From assembly GCA_038184435.1 (NCBI GenBank), contig CP116227.1, positions 620,001 to 684,000 on the forward strand: 64,000 nt of DNA, in the 5' to 3' direction. Both the position numbers and the translations under genes were made by a program. Source of the DNA: Nocardioides alkalitolerans. Its GTDB lineage: Bacteria > Actinomycetota > Actinomycetes > Propionibacteriales > Nocardioidaceae. Below are positions 42,956 to 51,166 of the stretch, in pieces (the stretch's first letter is position 1; the number at the start of each line of letters is the position of its first letter). A model generated the notes under the pieces. That model was not told where the DNA came from. It made no database searches and saw nothing but the letters and a program-made list of their open reading frames with translations.

Positions 42956-44203
42956 ATGAGCACCGAGGAGGTCCTGGCCGCAGCGACGCGGGCCCGGGAG
43001 GCGGCGTACGAGCTGGCCACCGCGACCCGCGCGACGAAGGACGCGGCGCTGGAGGCCATGGCGACGGCCCTCGCCGGGCACGAGCCGGCCATCCTGGCCG
43101 CCAACGCCGTGGACGTGGAGCGGGCCGAGGAGAACGGCACCGCGCCCAACATCGTCGACCGCCTGCGGCTGACGCCCGACCGGCTCGCGCAGATGGCCCA
43201 GGGCCTGCGCGAGGTCGCGGCGCTGCCGGACCCGGTGGGGGAGGTGGTCCGTGGTGGCGCCCTGCCCAACGGGCTCGAGCTGCGCCAGGTGCGCGTGCCC
43301 TTCGGTGTCGTCGGCATGATCTACGAGGCCCGTCCCAACGTCACCGCCGACGCGGCCGGCATCTGCCTCAAGTCGGGCAACGCGGTGCTCCTGCGTGGCT
43401 CCTCGAGCGCTCGCTCCAGCAACGCGGCGATCGTGGCGGCCCTCCGTGAGGCCGTCGTCGACGCCGGCCTGCCCGCCGACGTCGTCCAGCTGGTGCCCGG
43501 GGACACCCACGAGAGCGTCAAGGCCCTCATGCGGGCCCGCGGCCTCGTCGACGTGCTCATCCCGCGCGGCGGTGCCGGTCTCATCCGGTCGGTGGTCGAG
43601 GAGTCGACGGTGCCCGTGATCGAGACGGGCGTGGGCAACTGCCACGTGTACGTCGACGCCTCGGCCGACCTCGAGAAGGCGCTGGCCATCGTGGTCAACG
43701 CGAAGACCCAGCGCACGTCGGTCTGCAACGCCGCCGAGTCGCTGCTGGTGCACGCCGACGTGGCCGACGACTTCCTCCCGCTCGTCATCGACGCGCTCGC
43801 GGAGCGCGGGGTGCGGATCCACGGCGACGCCCGCTTCGGCGAGTACGACGGCATCGAGCCCGCCACCGAGGAGGACTACGCGACCGAGTACCTCTCGCTC
43901 GACATCGCCGCCGCCGTCGTGGACGACCTGGAGGCCGCGATCGCCCACATCCGGCGCTACTCCTCGGGCCACTCCGACGCGATCGTCACCGAGTCGCAGT
44001 CGGCGGCGCGTCGCTTCGTCGCGGCCGTCGACTCCGCGGCGGTGCTCGTCAACGCGTCGACGCGGTTCACGGACGGCGGCGAGTTCGGCTTCGGCGCGGA
44101 GATCGGGATCAGCACCCAGAAGCTGCACGCGCGCGGGCCGATGGGCCTGCCCGAGATGACGTCCACGAAGTACGTCGTCACCGGCGACGGGCACGTGCGG
44201 TGA
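42956..44203 (+). CDS. proA: Gamma-glutamyl phosphate reductase (ProA)
   Basis: A 415-residue aldehyde-dehydrogenase-fold enzyme. VPFGVVGMIYEARPNVTADAAGICLKSGNAVLLRGSS, VPVIETGVGNCHVYVD, the active-site Cys in KTQRTSVCNAAESLLV and TRFTDGGEFGFGAEIGIST are ProA signatures. It reduces gamma-glutamyl phosphate to glutamate semialdehyde in proline biosynthesis. The partner proB is not in this window (it is often adjacent). The start ATG 42956 is standard and has a TACCCT box at 7 bases. nadD and rsfS follow after a small membrane protein, a gene order seen in other actinobacteria. Confidence 0.95.
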   Translation: MSTEEVLAAATRAREAAYELATATRATKDAALEAMATALAGHEPAILAANAVDVERAEENGTAPNIVDRLRLTPDRLAQMAQGLREVAALPDPVGEVVRGGALPNGLELRQVRVPFGVVGMIYEARPNVTADAAGICLKSGNAVLLRGSSSARSSNAAIVAALREAVVDAGLPADVVQLVPGDTHESVKALMRARGLVDVLIPRGGAGLIRSVVEESTVPVIETGVGNCHVYVDASADLEKALAIVVNAKTQRTSVCNAAESLLVHADVADDFLPLVIDALAERGVRIHGDARFGEYDGIEPATEEDYATEYLSLDIAAAVVDDLEAAIAHIRRYSSGHSDAIVTESQSAARRFVAAVDSAAVLVNASTRFTDGGEFGFGAEIGISTQKLHARGPMGLPEMTSTKYVVTGDGHVR

Positions 44204-44233
44204 CCCGTGGCGGCAACGCGACCCGGTGGGCAC

Positions 44234-44239
44234 TAGGAT
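44234..44239 (+). promoter_or_regulatory. -10 box TAGGAT of the small membrane protein/nadD unit
   Basis: TAGGAT is 7 bases before ATG 44247, so the 50-residue protein has its own leaderless transcript that continues into nadD. Confidence 0.5.
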
Positions 44240-44246
44240 CACCCGC

Positions 44247-44399
44247 ATGTCGCTGAGTGAGTTCGCCGTGGTCGCCTCCGAGGCCGGTGGCGAGGGCCAC
44301 AGCCCCTGGCCCTACGTCGTGGGCGGGGTCGTCCTGCTGATCTTCCTCCTCCTGCTGGCCGGTCTGCTCGCCTTCGCCGGTGGTCGCGAGCACAGCTGA
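44247..44399 (+). CDS. Small single-pass membrane protein upstream of nadD
   Basis: A 50-residue protein, MSLSEFAVVASEAGG at the start, then a hydrophilic segment (EGHSPWPY) and a transmembrane helix (VVGGVVLLIFLLLLAGLLAF) with GGREHS at the end. No family name is recognised. The start is supported by the TAGGAT box at 7 bases. The nadD start codon follows one base after its stop, so the two are probably cotranscribed and translationally linked. Its short length makes it easy to miss. Confidence 0.65.
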   Translation: MSLSEFAVVASEAGGEGHSPWPYVVGGVVLLIFLLLLAGLLAFAGGREHS

Positions 44400-44400
44400 G

Positions 44401-45027
44401 GTGCCGCCTCTTGCCACGGGGCGCCGCATCGGGGTGATGGGCGGAACCTTCGACCCCATCCACCACGGCCACCTCGTGGCGGCCTCCGAGGTGCAGTCGT
44501 TCTTCGACCTCGACGAGGTCGTGTTCGTGCCCACGGGCGACCCCTGGCAGAAGTCCGACCGGCGGGTCTCCCCGGCGGAGCACCGCTACCTCATGACGGT
44601 CATCGCGACCGCGTCGAACCCGCGCTTCCGGGTCTCGCGCGTCGACATCGACCGGGGCGGTCCGACGTACACCGTCGACACGCTCCGCGACCTGCGCGAC
44701 CAGCTGCCGGGCGCCGAGCTGTTCTTCATCACCGGCGCCGACGCGCTGGCCAACATCTTCACGTGGCGCGACACCTCCGAGATGTTCGACCTGGCCCAGT
44801 TCGTCGGGGTGACCCGGCCCGGCTACGCGATGGACGCCGCGTCGCTGGCGTCGATCCCCGACCGCCGCGTCACCATGTTGGAGATCCCCGCCCTGGCGAT
44901 CTCCTCGACCGACTGCCGCGAGCGCACGGAGCGGGGCGAGCCGGTGTGGTACCTGGTGCCCGACGGCGTCGTGCAGTACATCGGCAAGCACCACCTCTAC
45001 GAGTCCTCCACGAAAGGCCCCGCATGA
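44401..45027 (+). CDS. nadD: Nicotinate-nucleotide adenylyltransferase (NadD)
   Basis: A 208-residue nucleotidyltransferase: RIGVMGGTFDPIHHGHLVAASE with the HxGH-type ATP-binding site, FVPTGDPWQKSDRRVSPAEHRYLM, GGPTYTVDTLRDLRDQLPGAELFFITGADALANIFTW and ISSTDCRER, the last being the S/TxxxxR motif. It adenylates nicotinate mononucleotide in NAD synthesis. I use GTG 44401, directly after the stop of the preceding small membrane gene; another GTG at 44380 would overlap that gene. Its stop overlaps the rsfS start (ATGA at 45024). Confidence 0.94.
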   Translation: MPPLATGRRIGVMGGTFDPIHHGHLVAASEVQSFFDLDEVVFVPTGDPWQKSDRRVSPAEHRYLMTVIATASNPRFRVSRVDIDRGGPTYTVDTLRDLRDQLPGAELFFITGADALANIFTWRDTSEMFDLAQFVGVTRPGYAMDAASLASIPDRRVTMLEIPALAISSTDCRERTERGEPVWYLVPDGVVQYIGKHHLYESSTKGPA

Positions 45028-45419
45028 CCGCCACCGACCGAGCCGTCGAGCTGGTGCACGCCGCTGCGCGCGCCGCCTCCGACAAGCTCGCGACCGACCT
45101 CCTCGCCTTCGACGTGAGCGAGCAGCTCGCGATCACCGACGCGTTCCTGCTCGCCTCCGCCTCCAACGAGCGCCAGGTCAAGGCCGTCGTCGACGAGGTC
45201 GAGGACAAGCTGCGCGAGATCGGCGCGAAGCCGGTCCGCCGCGAGGGCGAGCGTGACGGCCGCTGGGTGCTCATCGACTACGGCGACGTGGTCGTGCACG
45301 TGCAGCACGAGGAGGAGCGCCGCTTCTACGCCCTCGAGCGCCTCTGGCGCGACTGTCCGACGATCGGCCTGCCCGCCGACGTCACGGGCCCCGCGGGCGC
45401 CCCGTCCGCCGAGGCGTGA
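45024..45419 (+). CDS. rsfS: Ribosome silencing factor RsfS
   Basis: A 131-residue RsfS/YbeB. The core FDVSEQLAITDAFLLASASNERQVKAVVDEVEDKL, the RREGERDGRWVLIDYGDVVVHVQHEEERRFYALERLW segment and the Trp in the last helix are the family signature. RsfS binds ribosomal protein uL14 and stops 50S-30S joining in starvation. Overlaps with nadD (ATGA) and the phosphatase (45416-45419, GTGA) make a tight operon, a common order in Actinobacteria. The C-terminal Ala/Pro-rich tail is short. Confidence 0.94.
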   Translation: MTATDRAVELVHAAARAASDKLATDLLAFDVSEQLAITDAFLLASASNERQVKAVVDEVEDKLREIGAKPVRREGERDGRWVLIDYGDVVVHVQHEEERRFYALERLWRDCPTIGLPADVTGPAGAPSAEA

Positions 45420-46111
45420 ACGACCTCCGCGCCGGTCTCCGCACGCTCGTGCTGCTGCGGCACGGCCAGACGACCTGGAACGCGGAGCACCGCATCCAGG
45501 GTCAGGTCGACGCCGAGCTGAGCGCGACCGGGCGGGCGCAGGCGGCGCGGGTCGCGCCGTACGTCGCCTCCCTGGGCCCCGTCGCGATCTGGAGCTCCGA
45601 CCTGCAGCGTGCGGCGGTGACGGCGTCGCACGTCGCCGAGGCCGCCGGCCTGACGGTGCGCACCGACGCGCGCCTGCGTGAGTTCGGCCTGGGGGAGCGG
45701 GAGGGCGTGACGCACGCGGAGTACGGCGCGGCCCACCCCGCCGAGTACGAGGACTTCGTCACCGGGCGGTGGAGCTCGGTGCCTGGCGCGGAGACGCTGA
45801 CCGCGGTGCGGTCCCGGCTGGAGGCGTGCCTCGACGAGCTGGCCGACGCGGTCGCGCCGGGCGGGACCGCGGTGGCCGTGTCCCACGGGGCCGCGCTGCG
45901 CGTCGCCGTGGAGGCGCTGGTGGCCGGGACGCAGACCGAGCCGTCGGCGTACGGGGGGATGCACAACTGCGGCGTCGCCATGCTCCAGGAGCGTCCGCTG
46001 CGGCGTGACGGCGAGCCGCGGTGGCGGCTCGTGGCCTACAACCGCACGGTCGAGGAGCTCTCCGCCACGCAGGGGGACCCCCGATTCGCGTCGGTGCGGG
46101 CGACAGGCTAA
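45416..46111 (+). CDS. Histidine phosphatase (phosphoglycerate mutase family)
   Basis: A 231-residue RHG-type phosphatase: LVLLRHGQTTWNAEHRIQGQVDAELSATGRAQA with the catalytic His16 after Arg15, LREFGLGEREGVTHAEY, and AVSHGAALRVAVEAL for the second His. These proteins dephosphorylate a range of small phosphoesters; the nadD-rsfS location is the one at which glucosyl-3-phosphoglycerate phosphatase-like (GpgP) homologues occur in mycobacteria, so that activity is a candidate. The C-terminus extends beyond the barrel. The GTG start overlaps rsfS. Confidence 0.86.
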   Translation: MNDLRAGLRTLVLLRHGQTTWNAEHRIQGQVDAELSATGRAQAARVAPYVASLGPVAIWSSDLQRAAVTASHVAEAAGLTVRTDARLREFGLGEREGVTHAEYGAAHPAEYEDFVTGRWSSVPGAETLTAVRSRLEACLDELADAVAPGGTAVAVSHGAALRVAVEALVAGTQTEPSAYGGMHNCGVAMLQERPLRRDGEPRWRLVAYNRTVEELSATQGDPRFASVRATG

Positions 46112-46154
46112 TCTTCCTTCTCGTTGCTCAGCGGGAGACCGCAGGGAAACGGAT

Positions 46155-46230
46155 GGGGCTGTGGCGCAGCTGGTAGCGCATCTGCATGGCATGCAGAGGG
46201 TCAGGGGTTCGAGTCCCCTCAGCTCCACCA
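46155..46230 (+). tRNA. tRNA-Ala (anticodon GGC)
   Basis: 76 bases with encoded CCA. The acceptor stem GGGGCTG (46155-46161) pairs with CAGCTCC (46220-46226, one G-U). The anticodon arm TCTGC-ATGGCAT-GCAGA has the anticodon GGC for Ala codon GCC. The T-arm AGGGG-TTCGAGT-CCCCT is canonical. The discriminator is A, followed by CCA. Confidence 0.97.
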
Positions 46231-46234
46231 TCAT

Positions 46235-46272
46235 CGACGAAGCGCCCCGGGATCACCCGGGGCGCTTCGTCG
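46235..46272. terminator. Terminator after tRNA-Ala
   Basis: 17-bp perfect stem (46235-46251 with 46256-46272) and a 4-base loop ATCA, starting 5 bases after the CCA end. Confidence 0.85.
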
Positions 46273-46280
46273 TTCTCCTG

Positions 46281-46350
46281 GCTCCTGCCCGGGACGTCAT
46301 GCGGAGTGGCGCCCCGGGCGACCGCGGCGCATGACGTCCCGGGCAGGAGC
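46281..46350. repeat. 46-bp dyad repeat, copy 4, with extended 23-bp arms
   Basis: The core is 46293-46303 and 46328-46338, with both 11-bp arms perfect. Here the pairing extends to 23 bp: 46281-46303 with 46328-46350, around the same 24-base centre. It lies 8 bases after the tRNA terminator stem and 63 bases before the start of the next gene. Confidence 0.85.
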
Positions 46351-46413
46351 CGAGGGCGACGGACCCCTGAGCGTCCTCAGGGTCCTCTGTGGTCCGGCGC
46401 GCACACTGGGCCC

Positions 46414-47958
46414 GTGAGCACGGGTACCGATCGGGTGGCGCGGGTCGCGCCGTACGTCGCGGGGATGGTCGCCGGCGCGGCGATGCTGGCGGTGGGCGAG
46501 GCCCTGGCCGCGCTCCTGCGCCAACGGACGGGGCCGGTGGCCGCCGTCGCCGAGCTGGTCCGCGACCTGACGCCCGCGGGGCTCGTCAAGGGGTTCATCG
46601 AGCTGGTCGGCACCGCCGACAAGCCGATCCTGGTCGCCGTCGTGACGGTGGGCGCCCTCGCGCTGTGCGCGCTGGCGGGCCGCTGGCGCTTCGGCTGGGT
46701 CGTGCTCGTCGGCCTCGGCGTGCTGGCGAGCGTCGCCGTCCTCGTGAACCCGGGGGAGAGCGGGGTGGGGGCGGCCCAGGCGGCCCTCGTCGTGCCGCCG
46801 GGCCTGGCGACCTGCGTCGGCGTCGCGTGCCTGGCGGTGCTGCAGGACGCGGACCGTGCTGCCGCGCGCCAGGAGCGGGACGGCACGGGCGGTGCCGGCC
46901 GGCGTCGCTTCCTCGTCATCGCCGGCGGGGTCGCCGTGACCGCCGTCGTCCTGGGAGCGGCCGGTCGGTTCGCCGGGCGCTCGCGCCGCACGGTCGAGGC
47001 GGCACGGGCGGCGCTGCTCGACCGCCTCCGCGCGACGCCGGGCGAGGTGCCCGCGGGTGCCCAGCTGGACGTGCCGGGGGTGGGGCGGTGGCAGGTGCCG
47101 GGGGAGCAGTTCTACCGCATCGACACCGCGTTCGCGGTGCCGCTGGTCGACCCCGACGCGTGGCGCCTCCGGATCCACGGCATGGTGGAGAAGGAGCTGG
47201 AGCTGTCGTTCGCCGACCTGCTCGACCGGCCCGCCACCGAGGCGTGGACCACCCTGTGCTGCGTGTCCAACCCGGTGGGCGGCGACCTCATCGGCAACGC
47301 CTGGTGGACGGGGGTGCGGATCGCCCCGCTACTCGCGGAGGCGGGGGTGAAGGCCGGGGCCGACGCCGTGCTCCAGACCTCGGAGGACGGGTGGACCTGC
47401 GGCACCCCGCTCGGCGTGCTCACCGACGACCGTGACGCGATGCTCGCCTACGCGATGAACGGCGAGCCGCTGCCCATCGAGCACGGCTTCCCGGTGCGGG
47501 TCGTCGTGCCGGGTCTCTACGGGTACGTGTCGGCCACCAAGTGGGTGGTCGACCTCGAGGTCACCACGTTCGACGCCTTCGAGGCCTACTGGACGCAGCG
47601 CGGCTGGGCCGAGGAGGGGCCGGTCAAGACGCAGTCGCGCGTCCTCGTGCCGCGCAACGGCGCCGACGTGCGTGCCGGGGAGATCGACATCGCCGGCGAC
47701 GCCTGGGCGCAGCACCGGGGGATCCAGAAGGTCGAGGTGCAGGTCGACGGCGGCCCCTGGACGACGTGCGATCTCGGGACCGTGCCGAGCGCCGACACCT
47801 GGGTGCAGTGGTCCACCCGGGTCTCCTGCGGGCCCGGCGACCACACCGTCGTGGTGCGGGCCACCGACGGTGACGGGGAGACCCAGACGTCGGTGCGCAC
47901 CGACGTGGTGCCCGACGGCGCGAGCGGGTGGCACGAGGTGCGGTTCACCGCGGGGTGA
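46414..47958 (+). CDS. Membrane-anchored sulfite-oxidase-type molybdopterin enzyme
   Basis: A 514-residue protein. The N-terminal part (residues 1-190) is membrane-embedded with about five hydrophobic segments. Residues about 215-395 form the oxidoreductase molybdopterin domain with the Moco Cys in TTLCCVSNPVGGDLIGN (Cys282/283; the second is the likely ligand), PIEHGFPVRVVVPGLYGY and SATKWVVDLEV. Residues about 410-514 are the Mo-co dimerisation domain (IDIAGDAWAQHRGIQKVEVQVDGGPW). The substrate is unknown. GTG 46414 has CACACT 6 bases upstream. fdhD at 60.1 kb is another Mo-related gene in the window. Confidence 0.9.
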   Translation: MSTGTDRVARVAPYVAGMVAGAAMLAVGEALAALLRQRTGPVAAVAELVRDLTPAGLVKGFIELVGTADKPILVAVVTVGALALCALAGRWRFGWVVLVGLGVLASVAVLVNPGESGVGAAQAALVVPPGLATCVGVACLAVLQDADRAAARQERDGTGGAGRRRFLVIAGGVAVTAVVLGAAGRFAGRSRRTVEAARAALLDRLRATPGEVPAGAQLDVPGVGRWQVPGEQFYRIDTAFAVPLVDPDAWRLRIHGMVEKELELSFADLLDRPATEAWTTLCCVSNPVGGDLIGNAWWTGVRIAPLLAEAGVKAGADAVLQTSEDGWTCGTPLGVLTDDRDAMLAYAMNGEPLPIEHGFPVRVVVPGLYGYVSATKWVVDLEVTTFDAFEAYWTQRGWAEEGPVKTQSRVLVPRNGADVRAGEIDIAGDAWAQHRGIQKVEVQVDGGPWTTCDLGTVPSADTWVQWSTRVSCGPGDHTVVVRATDGDGETQTSVRTDVVPDGASGWHEVRFTAG

Positions 47959-47961
47959 GTC

Positions 47962-47982
47962 TTTCTTGACTCGATCAAGAAA
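47962..47982. promoter_or_regulatory. FurA operator-like palindrome before furA
   Basis: TTTCTTGA-CTCGA-TCAAGAAA: 8-bp perfect arms with a 5-base spacer, 20 bases upstream of furA. TTGACT inside it can act as -35. This resembles the autoregulatory sites of actinobacterial furA-katG operons. Confidence 0.65.
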
Positions 47983-48001
47983 ACGCGGCAGGGTGGTCGT
48001 C

Positions 48002-48463
48002 ATGACCCTGGCACCCGACCTCCAGCAGATGCTGCGCGGTGCCGCCCTCCGCGTGACGCGTCCGCGGCTGGCGGTGCTGGGCGCGGTCCACGCCCACCCC
48101 CACGCCGACACCGACACCGTGATCGGCGCCGTGCGGCGCGACCTGCCGTCGGTCTCGCACCAGGCGGTCTACGACTGCCTGAGCGCGCTGACCACCGCCG
48201 GGCTCGTGCGCCGGATCCAGCCGGCCGGCTCCGTCGCGCGCTACGAGGCGCGGATCGGTGACAACCACCACCACGTGGTGTGCCGCAGCTGCGGTGCGGT
48301 GGCCGACGTCGACTGTGCCGTCGGGCACGCCCCCTGCCTGACGGCCGAGGACGACCACGGCTTCGCCATCGACGAGGCCGAGGTCATCTACTGGGGCACG
48401 TGCCCCACCTGCGCCGCGACCGACGTGGCGGCGGGTGCCGCCTCCGTCGTCGCGAGCCCCTGA
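48002..48463 (+). CDS. furA: Fur-family regulator (FurA/CatR type)
   Basis: A 153-residue Fur-family repressor: the helix-turn-helix part is GAALRVTRPRLAVLGAVHAHPHADTDTVIGAVRRDLPSVSHQAVYDCL, and the C-terminal zinc region has NHHHVVCRSCGAVADVDC and CPTC. In Actinobacteria, FurA represses the katG gene next to it and its own promoter and is released by peroxide or iron change. The order furA-katG with 42 bases between supports this. The start is ATG 48002, just downstream of a 21-bp palindrome (47962-47982), the probable FurA site. Confidence 0.92.
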   Translation: MTLAPDLQQMLRGAALRVTRPRLAVLGAVHAHPHADTDTVIGAVRRDLPSVSHQAVYDCLSALTTAGLVRRIQPAGSVARYEARIGDNHHHVVCRSCGAVADVDCAVGHAPCLTAEDDHGFAIDEAEVIYWGTCPTCAATDVAAGAASVVASP

Positions 48464-48505
48464 GACTCCCCTGCTCTCCAGTCCGCAACCACCGGAAGGA
48501 ACTTG

Positions 48506-50758
48506 ATGTCCACCGAGCCCACTCCTGGCAACGAGCACGGCCAGATCACGACCGACGAGCCCGTACCGGCGCCCGGCGAGGCGTCGGGCTGCCCCGTCGC
48601 GCACGGCGACGTGCTTCCCCACCCGACGCAGGGTGAGCCGAACCGCGTGTGGTGGCCCAACCGCCTGAACGTCGACATCCTGGCCAAGCACGCCCCGGCC
48701 AAGGACCCGATGGACCCCGACTTCGACTACGCCGCGGAGTTCCAGACGCTCGACCTCGCGGCGCTGAAGCAGGACATCGCCCACGTCCTCACCGACTCGC
48801 AGCCCTGGTGGCCGGCCGACTTCGGCACCTACGGCCCCTTCATGATCCGCATGGCGTGGCACTCGGCGGGCACCTACCGCGTCTTCGACGGCCGCGGTGG
48901 CGCCGGCGCCGGCATGCAGCGGTTCGCGCCGCTCAACAGCTGGCCCGACAACGTCAACCTCGACAAGGCCCGGCGCCTGCTCTGGCCGGTCAAGAAGAAG
49001 TACGGCAAGAAGATCTCGTGGGCCGACCTCATGGTGCTCACGGGCAACGTGGCGCTCGAGGAGATGGGCTTCACGACCTTCGGCTTCGCCGGCGGTCGTG
49101 CCGACGTCTGGGAGCCGGACGACGACGTCTACTGGGGCGCCGAGACCGAGTGGCTCGGCACCGACAAGCGCTACTCGGGTGACCGCGAGCTGGAGAAGCC
49201 GCTCGGCGCGACCACCATGGGTCTCATCTACGTGAACCCCGAGGGCCCCGAGGGTCAGCCCGACCCGCTGGCCGCCGCCCGCGACATCCGCGAGACGTTC
49301 GGCCGCATGGCGATGAACGACGAGGAGACCGTCGCCCTCATCGCCGGTGGTCACACCTTCGGCAAGACGCACGGCGCTCACCAGGACGACAAGCTCGGCC
49401 CGGACCCGGAGGCCGCGCCCCTGGAGAACCAGGGCATCGGCTGGAAGAACGGCTACGGCGCCGGCAACGGTGCGGACACGGTCACCAGCGGTCTGGAGGT
49501 CACCTGGACCTACCACCCGACCCGCTGGGACAACGAGTTCTTCCACATCCTCTTCGCCTACGAGTGGGAGCTCTTCCAGAGCCCCGCGGGCGCGAACCAG
49601 TGGCGGCCGAAGAACGGCGCCGGCGCCGACATGGTGCCGCACGCCCACGGCGAGGGCCGGCAGGAGCCGCGCATGCTCACCACCGACCTGGCGCTGCGCT
49701 TCGACCCGGTCTACGAGCAGATCTCGCGCAAGTTCAAGGACGACCCGGTCGCCTTCGGCGACGCGTTCGCCCGCGCCTGGTTCAAGCTCACCCACCGCGA
49801 CATGGGCCCGATCCAGCGCTACCTCGGTCCCGAGGTCCCGACCGAGACCCTCATCTGGCAGGACCCCGTCCCGGCGGCGGACTACGAGGCGATCGACGGC
49901 GAGGACATCGCGTTCCTCAAGAGCGAGGTCCTCAGCTCGGGCCTGTCCGTCGGCGAGCTCGCCGGTACGGCGTGGGCGTCGGCCTCGACGTACCGCTCCA
50001 GCGACAAGCGGGGCGGCGCCAACGGTGCGCGCATCCGCCTGGAGCCCCAGAAGGGCTGGGAGGTCAACAACCCCGACCAGCTCGCCCGGGTGCTGGGCGT
50101 GCTCGAGGGCATCGCGGACCGCTTCAACGCCCAGGCCGGCGACAAGCGCGTCTCCCTGGCCGACCTGATCGTGCTCGCGGGCTCCGCGGCGGTCGAGCAG
50201 GCGGCGAAGGAGGGCGGCGTCGACATCGAGGTGCCGTTCACCCCGGGTCGCACCGACGCCACGCTCGAGCAGACCGACGTCGAGTCGTTCAGCCACCTCG
50301 AGCCCGTCGCCGACGGCTTCCGCAACTGGCTGGGCAAGGGCAACCGCCTCCCGGCGGAGTTCCTGTTCATCGACCGCGCCAACCTGCTGGGCCTCACCGC
50401 CCCGGAGGCGACCGTGCTCGTCGGCGGCCTGCGGGTGCTCGGCACGAACACCGATGGCTCCAGCACCGGCGTGTTCACGGACAAGGTCGGCACCCTGTCG
50501 AACGACTTCTTCGTGAACCTGCTCGAGCTCGGCACCGAGTGGGCGCCGACCGACGACACCAAGGAGACCTACACGGGCACGACGGCCACCGGCGAGACCC
50601 TCGTCGGCAGCCGGGTGGACCTGGTCTTCGGTGCGAACTCCGAGCTGCGCGCGCTGGCGGAGGTCTACGCCAGCGACGACGCGAAGGAGAAGTTCGTGCG
50701 CGACTTCGTCGCCGCGTGGACGAAGGTCATGAACGCGGACCGGTTCGACCTGGCCTGA
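48506..50758 (+). CDS. katG: Catalase-peroxidase KatG
   Basis: A 750-residue KatG. The distal site Arg115-MA-Trp118-His119 is in MAWHSAGTYR; the covalent adduct partners are Tyr242 (LIYVNPEGP) and Met268 (FGRMAMND); the proximal His283 is in LIAGGHTFGKTHGA. The C-terminal duplicate domain (residues about 440-750) is complete. It removes peroxide by catalase and peroxidase activity. The ATG at 48506 is preceded by GGAAGG. The gene belongs to the furA-katG operon and is followed by an imperfect hairpin. Confidence 0.97.
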   Translation: MSTEPTPGNEHGQITTDEPVPAPGEASGCPVAHGDVLPHPTQGEPNRVWWPNRLNVDILAKHAPAKDPMDPDFDYAAEFQTLDLAALKQDIAHVLTDSQPWWPADFGTYGPFMIRMAWHSAGTYRVFDGRGGAGAGMQRFAPLNSWPDNVNLDKARRLLWPVKKKYGKKISWADLMVLTGNVALEEMGFTTFGFAGGRADVWEPDDDVYWGAETEWLGTDKRYSGDRELEKPLGATTMGLIYVNPEGPEGQPDPLAAARDIRETFGRMAMNDEETVALIAGGHTFGKTHGAHQDDKLGPDPEAAPLENQGIGWKNGYGAGNGADTVTSGLEVTWTYHPTRWDNEFFHILFAYEWELFQSPAGANQWRPKNGAGADMVPHAHGEGRQEPRMLTTDLALRFDPVYEQISRKFKDDPVAFGDAFARAWFKLTHRDMGPIQRYLGPEVPTETLIWQDPVPAADYEAIDGEDIAFLKSEVLSSGLSVGELAGTAWASASTYRSSDKRGGANGARIRLEPQKGWEVNNPDQLARVLGVLEGIADRFNAQAGDKRVSLADLIVLAGSAAVEQAAKEGGVDIEVPFTPGRTDATLEQTDVESFSHLEPVADGFRNWLGKGNRLPAEFLFIDRANLLGLTAPEATVLVGGLRVLGTNTDGSSTGVFTDKVGTLSNDFFVNLLELGTEWAPTDDTKETYTGTTATGETLVGSRVDLVFGANSELRALAEVYASDDAKEKFVRDFVAAWTKVMNADRFDLA

Positions 50759-50790
50759 GCGACCCAGCACGACCCAGCACCACCCCGGCA

Positions 50791-50820
50791 CGGGGCTCGC
50801 GGCACACGCCGCGGGCCCCG
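50791..50820. terminator. Terminator after katG
   Basis: 13-bp stem with one mismatch (50791-50803 with 50808-50820), loop ACAC, followed by TTGCCG. Confidence 0.6.
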
Positions 50821-50867
50821 TTGCCGTCGGGGGCCGCCTCGCGGCGTACGGGCTTGATCGGGCGCAC

Positions 50868-50873
50868 TAGCGT
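50868..50873 (+). promoter_or_regulatory. -10 box TAGCGT of the DUF2945 gene
   Basis: TAGCGT is 6 bases before ATG 50880, predicting a leaderless transcript. Confidence 0.5.
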
Positions 50874-50879
50874 CACGAC

Positions 50880-51083
50880 ATGGCGATCAGCAAGGGTGAC
50901 ACGGTCCACTGGAACACCTCGCAGGGCGAGACGACGGGAACGGCGAAGGAGAAGAAGACCAAGCCGTTCCAGCACGACAAGCAGGACTTCAAGGCGAGCG
51001 AGGACGAGCCGTACTGGATCGTCGAGTCGGAGAAGACCGGCGCCACGGCCGCCCACAAGGAGTCGAGCCTCCGCAAGGGCTGA
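50880..51083 (+). CDS. DUF2945 (HVA1/Tudor-like) protein
   Basis: A 67-residue protein, MAISKGDTVHWNTSQGETTGTAKEKKTKPFQHD and YWIVESEKTGATAAHKESSLRKG. This is the DUF2945 'hypervirulence associated protein, Tudor domain' family: a tiny SH3-like barrel with W-x-T-S-x-G-E-T in the first turn. The function in bacteria is unknown. It is leaderless (TAGCGT box) and convergent with the MscS gene across a 20-bp perfect terminator stem. Confidence 0.85.
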   Translation: MAISKGDTVHWNTSQGETTGTAKEKKTKPFQHDKQDFKASEDEPYWIVESEKTGATAAHKESSLRKG

Positions 51084-51100
51084 CCCCTCCCGGAGACGAA

Positions 51101-51153
51101 CCGGGTCGTGGCCCCAGCGCTACGTAAAACGGTGCGCTGGGGCCACGACCCGG
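51101..51153. terminator. Bidirectional terminator between DUF2945 and mscS genes
   Basis: 20-bp perfect stem (51101-51120 with 51134-51153) and a 13-base loop TACGTAAAACGGT. It is the strongest inverted repeat of this kind in the window. Confidence 0.85.
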
Positions 51154-51166
51154 GTGACGACGGGGA

